DNA of 64,000 nt from positions 123,356 through 187,355 of the forward strand of contig PNJK01000001.1 in the NCBI GenBank assembly GCA_013821825.1, given 5' to 3'. This DNA is from Rhodobacter sp. Lineage in GTDB: Bacteria > Pseudomonadota > Alphaproteobacteria > Rhodobacterales > Rhodobacteraceae. The translations under genes were made by a program, and so were the position numbers. Of the stretch, positions 56,050 through 64,000 are shown piece after piece. The notes below the pieces were generated by a model. It saw only the letters and a program-made list of their open reading frames with translations, did not search any database and had not been told where the DNA came from. Position 1 is the stretch's first letter, and each line of letters starts with the position of its first letter.

Positions 56050-56513
56050 CTACGCTGCGCCGCGCAATGCCTGATGATGCGGCCACGCTGGCTGCACTCA
56101 ATGCCCATGTGCAGGGCTGGCATGCGGCGCATTACCCGGACGTCTTCTACCCGTCCCCCGACACCGACGGTCTTCTCGCCTATTTCGCCGATCGTTTGGC
56201 AGACCCGGACTGCACTGTCTTTCTGGCCGGAGAGCCACCACACGGCTATGCAATCTGCCAGCTGCAAAGCCGGGAGGCCTCTGTCTTTTCACCGGCCGTC
56301 CGTCGGCTGATGATCGACCACATTGCCGTTGCGCCCGAGGCGCGGAGGCAAGGACATGGCCGGGCGCTTCTGCAGGCGGCGCGCGGTCTCGCGCGCGAGC
56401 TTGAGGTCGATGAGATCCTGCTTGACACCTGGGAGGCGAACCGCGCCGCGCAGGCCTTTTTTCGCGCGGCAGGCTTCAGTCCGCGACGGATGCTCTTTCG
56501 CGCCACCCCCTGA
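56046..56513 (+). CDS. GNAT-family N-acetyltransferase
   Basis: A 155-residue acetyltransferase. The acetyl-CoA loop is VAPEARRQGHGRALL (R/Q-x2-G-x-G/A), after the strand LMIDHIAV. It ends DTWEANRAAQAFFRAAGF. The acceptor substrate is unknown. It overlaps the dnaX stop by four bases (ATGA), so translation is coupled. Confidence 0.87.
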   Translation: MTTLRRAMPDDAATLAALNAHVQGWHAAHYPDVFYPSPDTDGLLAYFADRLADPDCTVFLAGEPPHGYAICQLQSREASVFSPAVRRLMIDHIAVAPEARRQGHGRALLQAARGLARELEVDEILLDTWEANRAAQAFFRAAGFSPRRMLFRATP

Positions 56514-56567
56514 CCTTGCGCCAGACGCCGCGGGCCCGTATCTCAGTGGAAACGGACGGAGAACGAC

Positions 56568-56921
56568 ATGCTGAAGGGACTGGGCGGATTGGGCGGGCTT
56601 GGCGACATGGCCAAGATGATGAAAGCCGCGACCGAGATGCAGGGGAAGATCACCGAGCTGCAGGAGGAGTTGGCGCGCATCGTCGTGACGGGCGAGGCCG
56701 GGGCGGGTCTGGTCAAGGCCCGCGCCACGGCGAAAGGCGACGTGACCGGGCTGGACATTGATCCGTCGATTCTGGTCGCGTCGGAAAAGGAAGTGGTCGA
56801 GGATCTGATCCTTGCCGCGATCAATGACGCACAAGGCAAGGCGCGGACCAGAAGTGAGCAGGAAATGACCCGGCTGGCCGAGTCGATGGGCGTGCCTGCC
56901 GGATTGAAGCTGCCGTTCTGA
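56568..56921 (+). CDS. ybaB: YbaB/EbfC nucleoid-associated protein
   Basis: A 117-residue DNA-binding protein, usually encoded between dnaX and recR. Features: Gly-rich start [18 protein letters not shown], long helix with [14 protein letters not shown] and conserved [20 protein letters not shown]. It overlaps recR by one base. Confidence 0.95.
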   Translation: MLKGLGGLGGLGDMAKMMKAATEMQGKITELQEELARIVVTGEAGAGLVKARATAKGDVTGLDIDPSILVASEKEVVEDLILAAINDAQGKARTRSEQEMTRLAESMGVPAGLKLPF

Positions 56922-57517
56922 TGGCCGACGACACCGGCATCGACGCGCTGATCGACCTGATGGCCCGCCTGCCGGGCCTTGGGCCCCGGTCAGCCCGGCG
57001 GGCGGTGCTGGTCTTGCTGAAAAAGCGCGCGCAACTGATGGCGCCGCTGGCGCAGGCCATGGCCGAAGTGGCGCTGACCGCCAAGGATTGCCATGTCTGC
57101 GGCAATATCGGCACCTCTGACATCTGCAGCATCTGCGCCGACCCGCAACGGGCGACGGGCGAGATCTGCGTGGTCGAAGATGTGGCGGATCTTTGGGCGA
57201 TGGAGCGGGGTCAGGCGTTCAAGGGTCGCTATCATGTGCTGGGCGGCACACTGTCGGCGCTGGATGCCGTGGGCCCGGACGAGCTTGGCATCCCCCGACT
57301 GGTCGCCCGCGTGGCGGACGAGGGCGCGCGCGAGGTGATCCTTGCACTGAATGCCACGGTCGACGGCCAGACCACGGCACATTACATCGCCGACGCGCTG
57401 GCACCTTCTGGTGTGCAGATCACCACGTTGGCGCAGGGCGTGCCGATCGGCGGCGAGCTGGACTATCTGGATGATGGCACCATCGGTGCGGCCTTGCGGG
57501 CGCGGCGCAGGCTGTGA
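56921..57517 (+). CDS. recR: Recombination protein RecR
   Basis: A 198-residue recombination mediator working with RecO and RecF. It has the helix-hairpin-helix [15 protein letters not shown], zinc finger [16 protein letters not shown], and a Toprim domain ([30 protein letters not shown]). The C-terminus includes [17 protein letters not shown]. The dnaX-ybaB-recR order is conserved in bacteria. Confidence 0.97.
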   Translation: MADDTGIDALIDLMARLPGLGPRSARRAVLVLLKKRAQLMAPLAQAMAEVALTAKDCHVCGNIGTSDICSICADPQRATGEICVVEDVADLWAMERGQAFKGRYHVLGGTLSALDAVGPDELGIPRLVARVADEGAREVILALNATVDGQTTAHYIADALAPSGVQITTLAQGVPIGGELDYLDDGTIGAALRARRRL

Positions 57518-57586
57518 CGGGCGGAAGCGAGGGGTTTCACACCCCTCGCGCTCCCCGTGGGATATTTCTGCAGAGAGGAAGCACAA

Positions 57587-57618
57587 TCTGACTCGATTTG
57601 TCCCCAGATCGAGTCAGA
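57587..57618. terminator. Hairpin between recR and the oxidoreductase remnant
   Basis: TCTGACTCGAT and ATCGAGTCAGA are perfect 11-base arms around TTGTCCCCAG. The right arm contains the stop of the minus-strand remnant. It can serve convergent transcripts from recR and that remnant. Confidence 0.65.
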
Positions 57619-58053
57619 TGCCCGCATAGCATTCATAGCGGCGGCCAGGGCCGAGGGTAGCGGGACTGTCAACCAGTCCGATCGTGTGGACGTATTTGGC
57701 CATTTTGTAGCCAAGCTGCCGCTCGACCGGCAGCCGAAGGGGCGCCCCGTTGGCCACCGGAAGCGGCGCGCCGTTCATCGTGTTTGCAAGGATGGTCTGC
57801 TGGTGGAAGGCGTCGATCAGGTCGAGGCTTTCGTAGTAGGTGACCGCACCCGCCAGACCGCGTTCGATGGCTTCGCTGAACTCTGATGTCAGACGATCAC
57901 CGGACAAGGCACGCTGGGTGGTTTGCGTCGGTCCTTCATGGCTGGAAAACAGGCTGCGAAGGGTGCTGTCGCGCTTGGCCGTGCTGTCGAAACCCTGCAG
58001 CCGGACAGAGCAAGGGCGGCCCCATCAGGCAGTAGCCCGCGGCGGTCAAGCAT
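57614..58053 (-). pseudogene. Molybdopterin-dependent oxidoreductase (MsrP/sulfite-oxidase-like), remnant
   Basis: ATG at 58053 starts a signal or lipobox segment (MLDRRGLLPDGAALALSGC). The frame then shifts, and in the second frame reads TQTTQRALSGDRLTSEF followed by TYYESLDLIDAFHQQTIL, NGAPLPVANGAPLRLPVE and QLGYKMAKYVHTI, ending CYAGI. The central molybdopterin-binding domain with the catalytic Cys is missing; only the C-terminal part of the fold remains. It is about half normal size. Its partner is the cytochrome b remnant upstream. Confidence 0.78.
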
Positions 58054-58849
58054 CGGGATGCCTCTTGTCCGTGCGGTACCAGCCGGTCAGGATCGACCGC
58101 ATCGCGTTCAGGGGGCCAGCCAGAAGGATCATCGCCATGTGGACGACGAAGAACCCGACAAGTGCGACCATCGTCAGGAAGTGGATCGTCCGGGCGGTCT
58201 GACGACCGCCGAACGGGTCCGAAAACCAGGCGGTGGCGTTGAAGCCCGGGGACATGCTGATACCGGTCTTGATCATCAGCGGCAGCGCGGGGAACAGGAC
58301 CGACGCTTAAGCCAGCTTTTGCAGGACATTGTAGCCGGCGCCATGATGGATCCGCAGCCGGGCATGGTCGGCAAGATCGCGCGGCAGGGCGTGCAGGTCA
58401 GTCAGCGACGGGATCAGGTGCGCAGATGGCCATTCAGCGCCGACGCGGCCTGCCGGATAAAAAGGGTGCCGACCAGAACCGAGGCGAAGATGAAACGGAT
58501 CACGCGACCGGTCGCAAGGCTGGTGGTCGAAGGGAAAGTGAGCGCCACCGGAATACCCAGCGCCTCGCTCCGCGAAACGCCAAGGGTGCCGGTCGTGTCG
58601 AACTCGGCGCCCGGTACCCCGGCGATGCCGCGCAGCTTGCCGTCCACCTCGTGGGTGGTGACTGTCAAGATCACGTTGTCATAGTCGAGCCCCGACTTCG
58701 CCCCTGACACGCAGGCTGGGGAAGGCGTTGAATATCTGCAGGCCGGTCAGCATCAGGAAGAACAGGCTCACGGCCCAGACCCAATGGGTGATCCGCGTCA
58801 CCAGCTTCTGGCGATAGACAAGCGGCCCTCTTGTCATGGTATCCGGCAT
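58046..58849 (-). pseudogene. Cytochrome b561-type membrane haem protein, remnant
   Basis: The start reads TRGPLVYRQKLVTRITHWVW, with the first haem His, and SLFFLMLTGLQIFNAFPSL. After a frame change come GLDYDNVILTVTTHEVDGKLRG and RVIRFIFASVLVGTLFI. Another frame reads DLADHARLRIHHGAGYNVLQ, then a stop near 58306. It ends with RTIHFLTMVALVGFFVVHM and GWYRTDKRHPDA at 58046. At least two frame changes and a stop disable it. It would have passed electrons from quinol to the neighbouring molybdoenzyme. The two genes overlap by eight bases. Confidence 0.78.
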
Positions 58850-58987
58850 CGCCATCCCCATCAGCACTGTGGAAGCAACGCAGCGCCGATGCCGAAGTTT
58901 CACCGCCGCGACACAAACCGCGCTGATTGCAATTCCGCCCCCTTCGGCTTATCTCGGGGTTTGACCGTGAGAGGCAGAAGGCGCCGC

Positions 58988-59908
58988 ATGAACTGGATCA
59001 CCAACTACGTCCGCCCCAAGATCAACTCGCTTTTTTCGCGACGTGAGGTGCCGGAGAATCTTTGGACGAAGTGCCCGGAATGCGGGACGATGCTGTTTCA
59101 CCGCGAGCTTTCGGGCAACCTGAAAGTCTGCTCGAACTGCGATCACCATATGGCGATCAGCCCGCGAGAGCGGTTCGAGGCGCTGTTTGACGGCGGTGTC
59201 TTCACCGAGGTGAAAGTACCGGAACCGGTGGCCGACCCGCTGCATTTCCGTGACCAGAAGAAGTATCCCGACAGGGTGAAGGCCGCACAGAAAGCCAGCG
59301 GTGAGCGTGACGCCATGCTGGTGGCCGAAGGCGAGATCAGCCGTACCCCAGTCGTCGTCGCCGGGCAGGATTTCGCCTTCATGGCCGGATCGATGGGCAT
59401 GTATGTCGGCAACGCGATCATTGCCGCCGCAGAACGCGCGGTAAAGCTGAAGCGACCGTTGGTGCTGTTCTCGGCCTCGGGCGGGGCGCGGATGCAAGAG
59501 GGGATGTTATCCCTGATGCAGATGCCGCGCACGACCGTGGCGGTACAGATGCTGAAAGAGGCCGGGTTGCCCTATATCGTGGTGCTGACGCATCCGACGA
59601 CGGGTGGGGTCACCGCCAGCTATGCCATGCTGGGCGACGTACAGATCGCCGAACCCAACGCCCAGATCGGCTTTGCTGGCGCCCGCGTGATCGAACAGAC
59701 GATCCGCGAGAAGTTGCCCGAAGGATTCCAGCGCGCCGAATACCTGCTGGATCACGGGATGCTGGACCGCGTGGTGCACCGCAAGGCCATGAAGGATGAG
59801 CTGGTGACATTGATCCGCCTGCTGATGGGGCTGCCCCCTGCCATCAAGGGCGAGCTGCCTGCGCCAGTTGAACCCATGGCCGCCGAGCCTGCGGACGCCA
59901 AAGCGTGA
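58988..59908 (+). CDS. accD: Acetyl-CoA carboxylase carboxyltransferase subunit beta
   Basis: A 306-residue subunit making malonyl-CoA for fatty-acid synthesis. A zinc ribbon has C29, C32, C48 and C51 (CPECGT, CSNCDHH). The crotonase-like core has GSMGMYVGNAII, SASGGARMQEGMLSLMQM and LTHPTTGGVTASYAMLGD. The ATG at 58988 (MNWITNYVRPKINS) is standard. It is followed by folC with a four-base overlap, an arrangement widely conserved. Confidence 0.97.
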   Translation: MNWITNYVRPKINSLFSRREVPENLWTKCPECGTMLFHRELSGNLKVCSNCDHHMAISPRERFEALFDGGVFTEVKVPEPVADPLHFRDQKKYPDRVKAAQKASGERDAMLVAEGEISRTPVVVAGQDFAFMAGSMGMYVGNAIIAAAERAVKLKRPLVLFSASGGARMQEGMLSLMQMPRTTVAVQMLKEAGLPYIVVLTHPTTGGVTASYAMLGDVQIAEPNAQIGFAGARVIEQTIREKLPEGFQRAEYLLDHGMLDRVVHRKAMKDELVTLIRLLMGLPPAIKGELPAPVEPMAAEPADAKA

Positions 59909-61176
59909 GTCCCACCTCTGACGTCATCCTTGAACGGATGATGACGCTGCATCCCAAGGTCATCGACCTGACTCTGGCGCGCGTTCAACGGTTGCTGGCC
60001 GTTCTTGGCAATCCGGAACGCAAGCTTCCCCCGGTGATCCACATCGCCGGGACAAACGGCAAGGGCAGCACTCAGGCGATGATCCGCGCCGGGTTGGAGT
60101 GGGGCGGGGACAAGGTACACGCCTATACCTCGCCGCATCTGGCCCGGTTTCACGAGCGGATCCGGCTGGCAGGCGAGTTGATCAGCGAACCCGCGCTGAC
60201 CGCGCTGCTGGATGAATGCGTGACGGCAAACGGACCGGACGAGATCACCTTTTTCGAGATCACCACTTGCGCGGCTTTTCTGGCCTTTGCCCGCACGCCC
60301 GCCGACTGGACACTTCTGGAGGTCGGGCTCGGCGGGCGGCTGGACGCGACGAACGTGGTTGACAACCCGCGTCTGACGATCATCACCCCGGTCAGTCTGG
60401 ATCACCAGTCGTTCCTTGGCGATACAGTCACGGCCATCGCTGGTGAAAAGGCCGGGATCATCAAGCGTGGTGTGCCGGTGATCGTCGGGCCACAGACAGA
60501 TGAGGGGCTGGCGGTGATCGAGGCGACGGCCGCGCGGCTGGGGGCGCCCCTGTTCGTCCATGGCCAGCACTGGCATGGCTTCGAAGACCGGGGGCGGCTG
60601 GTGTTTCAGGATGAAAACGGCCTGCTTGACCTGCCGCTGCCCAACCTGCCCGGCCCGCACCAGATTCAGAACGCCGGTGCCGCGATTGCCGCGTTGCGGT
60701 CGCTTGGCCGGGACGAAGCCGCCTGCGAAGCCGCCGTTACCCGCGCCTATTGGCCCGCCCGGATGCAGCGCCTGCGCCATGGGCCACTTGTTGACCTCGC
60801 GCCGAAAGTCGAGCTTTGGCTGGACGGTGGCCACAATCCCGCCGGGGGCGAGGCTGTGGCGGCAACTCTGGCCCAGATGCCCGAACGTGAGACGCACCTG
60901 ATCTGCGGGATGCTGAACACCAAGGACGTCACCGGCTACATGACCCCGCTGGCCGGCCATGTGACAATGCTGCACGCGGTGTCGATCCCGGGCGAGAAGA
61001 ACACACTTCCTGCCGAAGTCACCCGAGATGCCGCGCGCGCTGCCGGGATCAACGCCGTGACTGCACCGTCCGTTGCCGAGGCGCTGGCCAGCGTCGCCAG
61101 CGGATCGAGCGAAGCGCGCGTTCTGATCTGCGGTTCGCTTTACCTTGCGGGCAACGTGCTGCGCGAAAACGGCTAG
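59905..61176 (+). CDS. folC: Folylpolyglutamate / dihydrofolate synthase
   Basis: A 423-residue Mur-ligase-fold enzyme that adds glutamate to folate. P-loop HIAGTNGKGSTQAMI, substrate region SPHLARFHERIRL, LGGRLDATNVVD, TPVSLDHQSFLGDT and WLDGGHNPAGGEAV. It starts with GTG inside the accD stop (GTGA overlap). Its stop overlaps that of the convergent tetR gene by two bases. Confidence 0.95.
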   Translation: MSPTSDVILERMMTLHPKVIDLTLARVQRLLAVLGNPERKLPPVIHIAGTNGKGSTQAMIRAGLEWGGDKVHAYTSPHLARFHERIRLAGELISEPALTALLDECVTANGPDEITFFEITTCAAFLAFARTPADWTLLEVGLGGRLDATNVVDNPRLTIITPVSLDHQSFLGDTVTAIAGEKAGIIKRGVPVIVGPQTDEGLAVIEATAARLGAPLFVHGQHWHGFEDRGRLVFQDENGLLDLPLPNLPGPHQIQNAGAAIAALRSLGRDEAACEAAVTRAYWPARMQRLRHGPLVDLAPKVELWLDGGHNPAGGEAVAATLAQMPERETHLICGMLNTKDVTGYMTPLAGHVTMLHAVSIPGEKNTLPAEVTRDAARAAGINAVTAPSVAEALASVASGSSEARVLICGSLYLAGNVLRENG

Positions 61177-61799
61177 GCCTTGGTCCCGTAGCGGGCAAGA
61201 AACATCTCGACCGCACCATGGACGCTGCGATGCACATCTTCGGGTGTGATCGACTGGGCCATGCCGAAGATCAGCTTTTCGTGGATCGCGGCCTTGCAAA
61301 GCTGGGCGAACTGGTCAGCGGCAAGGTCCAGATCCTCAACCCTGAGCTGCCCGCTTTCGACATAGCTGCCCAGATGATGCACCAGCCGGGCATGGATCAG
61401 ACCCGGCCCGTAGTCATAGAATTCCCGGCCAAGGCCAGGGAAACGTTCACCTTCGCCGACGACGATGCGGAACATCCTCTGGCCAAATTCGGACATCAGG
61501 AACTCGGTGATCCGTTCGGCCGCGATTGTCAGTGCAACCTGAACCGGCACCTCGCCGTCGATGGCGGATTCGGCCTCTTCGGTCTGGCGGTGGCATTCGC
61601 ATCGCGCTACCTCCAGAAACAGCAGCTGCTTGTCCGGGAAATAGGCATAGATCGTCGCCTTGCTGACCCCCGCCTCGCGCGCGATATCGTCGACCGAGGT
61701 ACGCTCAAAGCCGTCGCGCATGAAAATATGGCGCGCTCCTTCAAGCACCTGGTCGAACTTCCGGCCGCGCCGGACCCCTTGATCGGTGTTTATGTTCAT
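61173..61799 (-). CDS. TetR-family transcriptional regulator
   Basis: A 208-residue repressor. DNA-binding region: GARHIFMRDGFERTSVDDIA, REAGVSKATIYAYFPDKQLLF. The all-helical ligand domain with LIHARLVHHLGSYVESG and KAAIHEKLIFGMAQ is full length. The ATG at 61799 (MNINTDQGVRRGRK) was chosen. Likely operators TGAAC-N6-GTTCA lie at 62053-62068 and 62112-62127, near mbfA and a small secreted gene. The ligand is unknown. Confidence 0.88.
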   Translation of the reverse strand: MNINTDQGVRRGRKFDQVLEGARHIFMRDGFERTSVDDIAREAGVSKATIYAYFPDKQLLFLEVARCECHRQTEEAESAIDGEVPVQVALTIAAERITEFLMSEFGQRMFRIVVGEGERFPGLGREFYDYGPGLIHARLVHHLGSYVESGQLRVEDLDLAADQFAQLCKAAIHEKLIFGMAQSITPEDVHRSVHGAVEMFLARYGTKA

Positions 61800-61864
61800 C
61801 GGTTCCCCACCGGAAGACCATAGAACATCGTCGTCCTTTGCGGCAAGCGATCCGGTTTCGCCCG

Positions 61865-62038
61865 TCACACTTCCAGCACGCAGACCGGTACCCGCGCTTC
61901 GGACTCGCGGCCTTCCGCGGATCGGGTCACAACACTGGCTGGAAAGTTGAGGACCGGCAGGAGGACGCTCAGGGTCTGGGCCGCGACAGGGGCGGAAAGG
62001 CTGGCTGCTGCGGCAAGGGCAAGGGCGAAGCCCTTCAT
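61865..62038 (-). CDS. Small secreted protein, 57 residues
   Basis: MKGFALALAAAASLSAPVAAQ is a strong signal peptide with AxA cleavage. The rest of the protein is LSVLLPVLNFPASVVTRS plus a short tail ending VCVLEV with one Cys. Mature length is only about 36 residues. No family was recognised. It lies between the tetR gene and the repeated operator region, so it may be controlled by that repressor. A truncated larger protein cannot be excluded. Confidence 0.55.
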   Translation of the reverse strand: MKGFALALAAAASLSAPVAAQTLSVLLPVLNFPASVVTRSAEGRESEARVPVCVLEV

Positions 62039-62052
62039 TGGGAACTCCATTC

Positions 62053-62127
62053 TGAACTTGGCAGTTCAGAAATTTCTCTGAACCCATGAAATCGCCCTTG
62101 CAATCGCAAAATGAACTCTCCCGTTCA
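62053..62127. promoter_or_regulatory. Repeated TGAAC-N6-GTTCA operators
   Basis: Two dyads with identical spacing, TGAAC-TTGGCA-GTTCA (62053-62068) and TGAAC-TCTCCC-GTTCA (62112-62127), flank a third, GTTCAGA-AATTTC-TCTGAAC (62064-62083), that shares a half-site with the first. They lie between the small secreted gene (-) and mbfA (+). The TetR protein encoded next door is the likely binder. Confidence 0.6.
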
Positions 62128-62194
62128 ATGATATCCGGTTGCGCCCGCCAAACCTCCGCCTAGATTAGAACCATTCCAGACAACGGTCCTTCCC

Positions 62195-63172
62195 ATGCTC
62201 CCCTCCCTCGCTTCGCGCCGCCGCTTTGCCGACCTGTCCGAGCAGGAGGTTCTGGCGCTTGCCATCTCGTCCGAGGAAGACGATTCCCGCATCTACCGCA
62301 GCTATGCCGAACGTTTGCGTGCCGATTACCCCGCATCTGCGGCCGTTTTCGACGGTATGGCGGCCGAGGAAGACCGCCACCGCCAGCGGCTGATCGACCT
62401 GCACCAATCCCGGTTCGGTGACGTGATCCCCCTGATCCGCCGCGAACATGTGGCAGGCTTCTACGCCCGCCGCCCGGTCTGGCTGGCCAAGACCCTGTCG
62501 CTGGAGGCCATCCGTGGCGAAGCGCAGGCGATGGAACAGGCTGCGCAGGATTTCTACAACCGCGCCGCCGCGCGCACCCAGGACGCAGCGACCCGGCGCC
62601 TGCTGGGCGATCTTGCCGCAGCCGAGGCCGGTCACGAACGCCACGCCGGCGCGCTGTCCGATACCCACCTGCCCGCCGACGCCCGTACCGATGAAGACAA
62701 GACCGCACAACGCAAGTTCATCCTGACCTGGGTGCAGCCGGGGCTTGCCGGGCTGATGGATGGATCCGTCTCTACCCTCGCGCCGATCTTCGCCACAGCA
62801 TTTGCCACGCAGGACACCTGGACCACCTTCCTTGTCGGCACGGCCGCGTCGGTCGGTGCTGGCATCTCGATGGGCTTCACCGAAGCCGCGCATGACGACG
62901 GCGTGCTGTCGGGCCGGGGCAGCCCCTGGAAACGGGGCCTTGCCTCGGGTCTGATGACCACGCTGGGCGGCATGGGCCACGCGCTGCCCTACCTGATCCC
63001 CGATTTCTGGACCGCCACCACCATTGCCATGATCGTCGTCTTCGTCGAGCTTTGGGCGATTGCCTGGATCCAGAACCGCTATATGGAGACCCCCTTTCTT
63101 CGCGCCGCCTTGCAGGTCGTGCTGGGCGGTGCTTTGGTCTTTGCCGCAGGGGCATTGATCGGGGGCGGGTGA
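62195..63172 (+). CDS. mbfA: Membrane-bound ferritin MbfA (rubrerythrin domain plus VIT1 domain)
   Basis: A 325-residue protein with two parts. The N-terminal ferritin-like domain (~1-145) carries paired E-x6-Y/E-x2-H patterns: ISSEEDDSRIYRSYAERL, AAEEDRHRQRLIDLH, EAQAMEQAAQDFY and EAGHERHAGAL. The C-terminal VIT1/CCC1 transporter domain has about five helices (WVQPGLAGLMDGSVSTLAP, VGAGISMGFTEAAHDDG). MbfA exports iron in alphaproteobacteria and is Irr-regulated in rhizobia. Here TetR-type dyads are upstream. Confidence 0.88.
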   Translation: MLPSLASRRRFADLSEQEVLALAISSEEDDSRIYRSYAERLRADYPASAAVFDGMAAEEDRHRQRLIDLHQSRFGDVIPLIRREHVAGFYARRPVWLAKTLSLEAIRGEAQAMEQAAQDFYNRAAARTQDAATRRLLGDLAAAEAGHERHAGALSDTHLPADARTDEDKTAQRKFILTWVQPGLAGLMDGSVSTLAPIFATAFATQDTWTTFLVGTAASVGAGISMGFTEAAHDDGVLSGRGSPWKRGLASGLMTTLGGMGHALPYLIPDFWTATTIAMIVVFVELWAIAWIQNRYMETPFLRAALQVVLGGALVFAAGALIGGG

Positions 63173-63867
63173 TGTACAAGAAGGGCGAGGTCAGCTATCA
63201 GGCGGTGCCGCTGCCGGATCGGGTCCAACTGGACGAGGCTGCTTCTTTGGCCGAGGCAGAACGCTTCCTGGCCTATATGCGCAGGCGTCATTCGGTGCGC
63301 GACTATTCCCCCCGCCCGGTGCCCGAGGCCGTGATCGCCGCCTGCATCGCCGCTGCTGGCACCGCGCCGTCAGGGGCAAATCATCAGCCCTGGCATTTCG
63401 TCGCCATCTCGGACCCCGCCATGAAAGCCCGCATCCGCGAAGGCGCCGAGGATGAGGAGCGCGCCTTCTATTCCGGTGGCGGCGGCGATGAATGGCTGGC
63501 CGCGCTGGAGCCGATCGGCACCGGCGTTTCCAAACCGCACCTGACGGATGCGCCCTGGCTGATCGTGGTCTTCGCGCAGCGCTACGGCCTGACCGACGAG
63601 GGCGCCCGCTACAAGAACTACTACGTTCCCGAAAGCGTGGGCATCGCCACCGGGATGCTGATTGCAGCGATCCATCATGCGGGGCTGGTATGCCTCGAGC
63701 ATACGCCGAACCCGATGAAGTTCCTGGGTCCGCTCTGCGGCAGGCCGGACCATGAAAAGCCGGTGATGATCCTGCCGGTCGGCTATCCGTCCGACAGCGC
63801 AACAGTGCCGGCAGTGGCCAAACGGAAAAAGCCGCTGTCGCAGATCCTGAGCGTGTTTCGCGGCTGA
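63172..63867 (+). CDS. Nitroreductase-family flavoprotein
   Basis: A 231-residue FMN enzyme. FMN-binding blocks: MRRRHSVRDYSPRPVPEAVI, AAGTAPSGANHQPWHFVAI, APWLIVVFAQRYG, SVGIATGMLIAAIHHAGL and ILPVGYPSDSATVP. Members reduce nitro compounds, quinones or halogenated tyrosine. The substrate is unknown. The start ATG overlaps the mbfA stop (TGATG), so they are co-transcribed. Confidence 0.87.
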   Translation: MYKKGEVSYQAVPLPDRVQLDEAASLAEAERFLAYMRRRHSVRDYSPRPVPEAVIAACIAAAGTAPSGANHQPWHFVAISDPAMKARIREGAEDEERAFYSGGGGDEWLAALEPIGTGVSKPHLTDAPWLIVVFAQRYGLTDEGARYKNYYVPESVGIATGMLIAAIHHAGLVCLEHTPNPMKFLGPLCGRPDHEKPVMILPVGYPSDSATVPAVAKRKKPLSQILSVFRG

Positions 63868-63877
63868 GGCCCTGACC

Positions 63878-64000
63878 TTAGCGCAAGGCCGTCAGTCGGC
63901 GCGGCACCACGATGGCCCGCTCGCCCGCGTCTTCTTCGGGTTCATAGCCGGCGGCCAGGTCCTGCGGTTCCTCGACCGGCGCGATGACCGAAATCGGAAG
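63878..64000 (-). CDS. 3' end of a gene running off the right edge
   Basis: Forty codons with no stop, reading in from the right edge on the minus strand: PISVIAPVEEPQDLAAG, YEPEEDAGERAIVVPRRL, ending TALR and TAA at 63878-63880. The acidic and then basic tail looks like a disordered C-terminus. It is convergent with the nitroreductase. I do not recognise the family. Confidence 0.4.
   Translation of the reverse strand, partial: LPISVIAPVEEPQDLAAGYEPEEDAGERAIVVPRRLTALR

Overview
The window is high-GC DNA from an alphaproteobacterium of the Rhodobacter group (Rhodobacterales). The strongest evidence is the block ccoN-O-Q-P, ccoG-H-I-S, a universal stress gene, fnrL and hemN (hemZ) with FnrL-type boxes between the divergent pairs. 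The Yej peptide importer, a membrane-anchored cytochrome c next to pheA, and MbfA fit the same group. No tRNA, rRNA, CRISPR array or insertion sequence was seen.

Layout. (1) 1-9.85 kb: the end of an unknown gene, argE, then an eroded accessory block. It holds two intact secreted paralogues of unknown function (1784-3383). After them come remnants of a caspase-like (C14) protein, a patatin-like lipoprotein, a sensor kinase, an OmpR-type regulator and a PDZ protein, all on the minus strand. A third paralogue copy and a second caspase-like gene, both broken, lie on the plus strand. (2) 9.85-17.9 kb: palindrome-rich spacer, iolG with an IolR-like operator, an MFS transporter, an FAD-linked 2-hydroxyacid dehydrogenase, and a four-gene polyamine/iron-type ABC importer. 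(3) 18-25.6 kb: housekeeping genes including hemF, an SDR without its catalytic lysine, an RsmC-like methyltransferase, clpS, a D,D-carboxypeptidase with a SPOR domain, and a FAH-family hydrolase. (4) 25.6-37.6 kb: cbb3 oxidase structural and assembly genes, uspA-like gene, phzF-like gene, fnrL and hemN. These form one low-oxygen respiration and haem unit. (5) 37.7-52.2 kb: glycosyltransferase, yejABEF, cytochrome c, pheA, nudC, a 5'-nucleotidase-like gene, a HAD phosphatase and an M24-fold protein. (6) 52.2-53.5 kb: a dead alpha/beta hydrolase and a dead tetR gene with their operators still present. (7) 53.5-64 kb: SRP RNA (ffs), a DinB-family gene, dnaX, ybaB-recR, a dead molybdopterin oxidoreductase/cytochrome b pair, accD-folC, a TetR regulator with repeated operators, mbfA, a nitroreductase and the end of one more gene.

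How the genes work together. FnrL probably senses oxygen loss and acts on the paired boxes at 33461-33506 and on 36238-36251. This would raise cbb3 oxidase, the stress protein and oxygen-independent haem synthesis together. HemF covers the same haem step when oxygen is present.

The best candidate for an undescribed system is the 1.8-9.85 kb block. It combines secreted small proteins, caspase-like proteases, a patatin lipoprotein, a PDZ protein and a two-component pair. In this genome most of it is dead, so intact relatives elsewhere would be needed to study it. The calls rest on motif reading only; no database search was possible.
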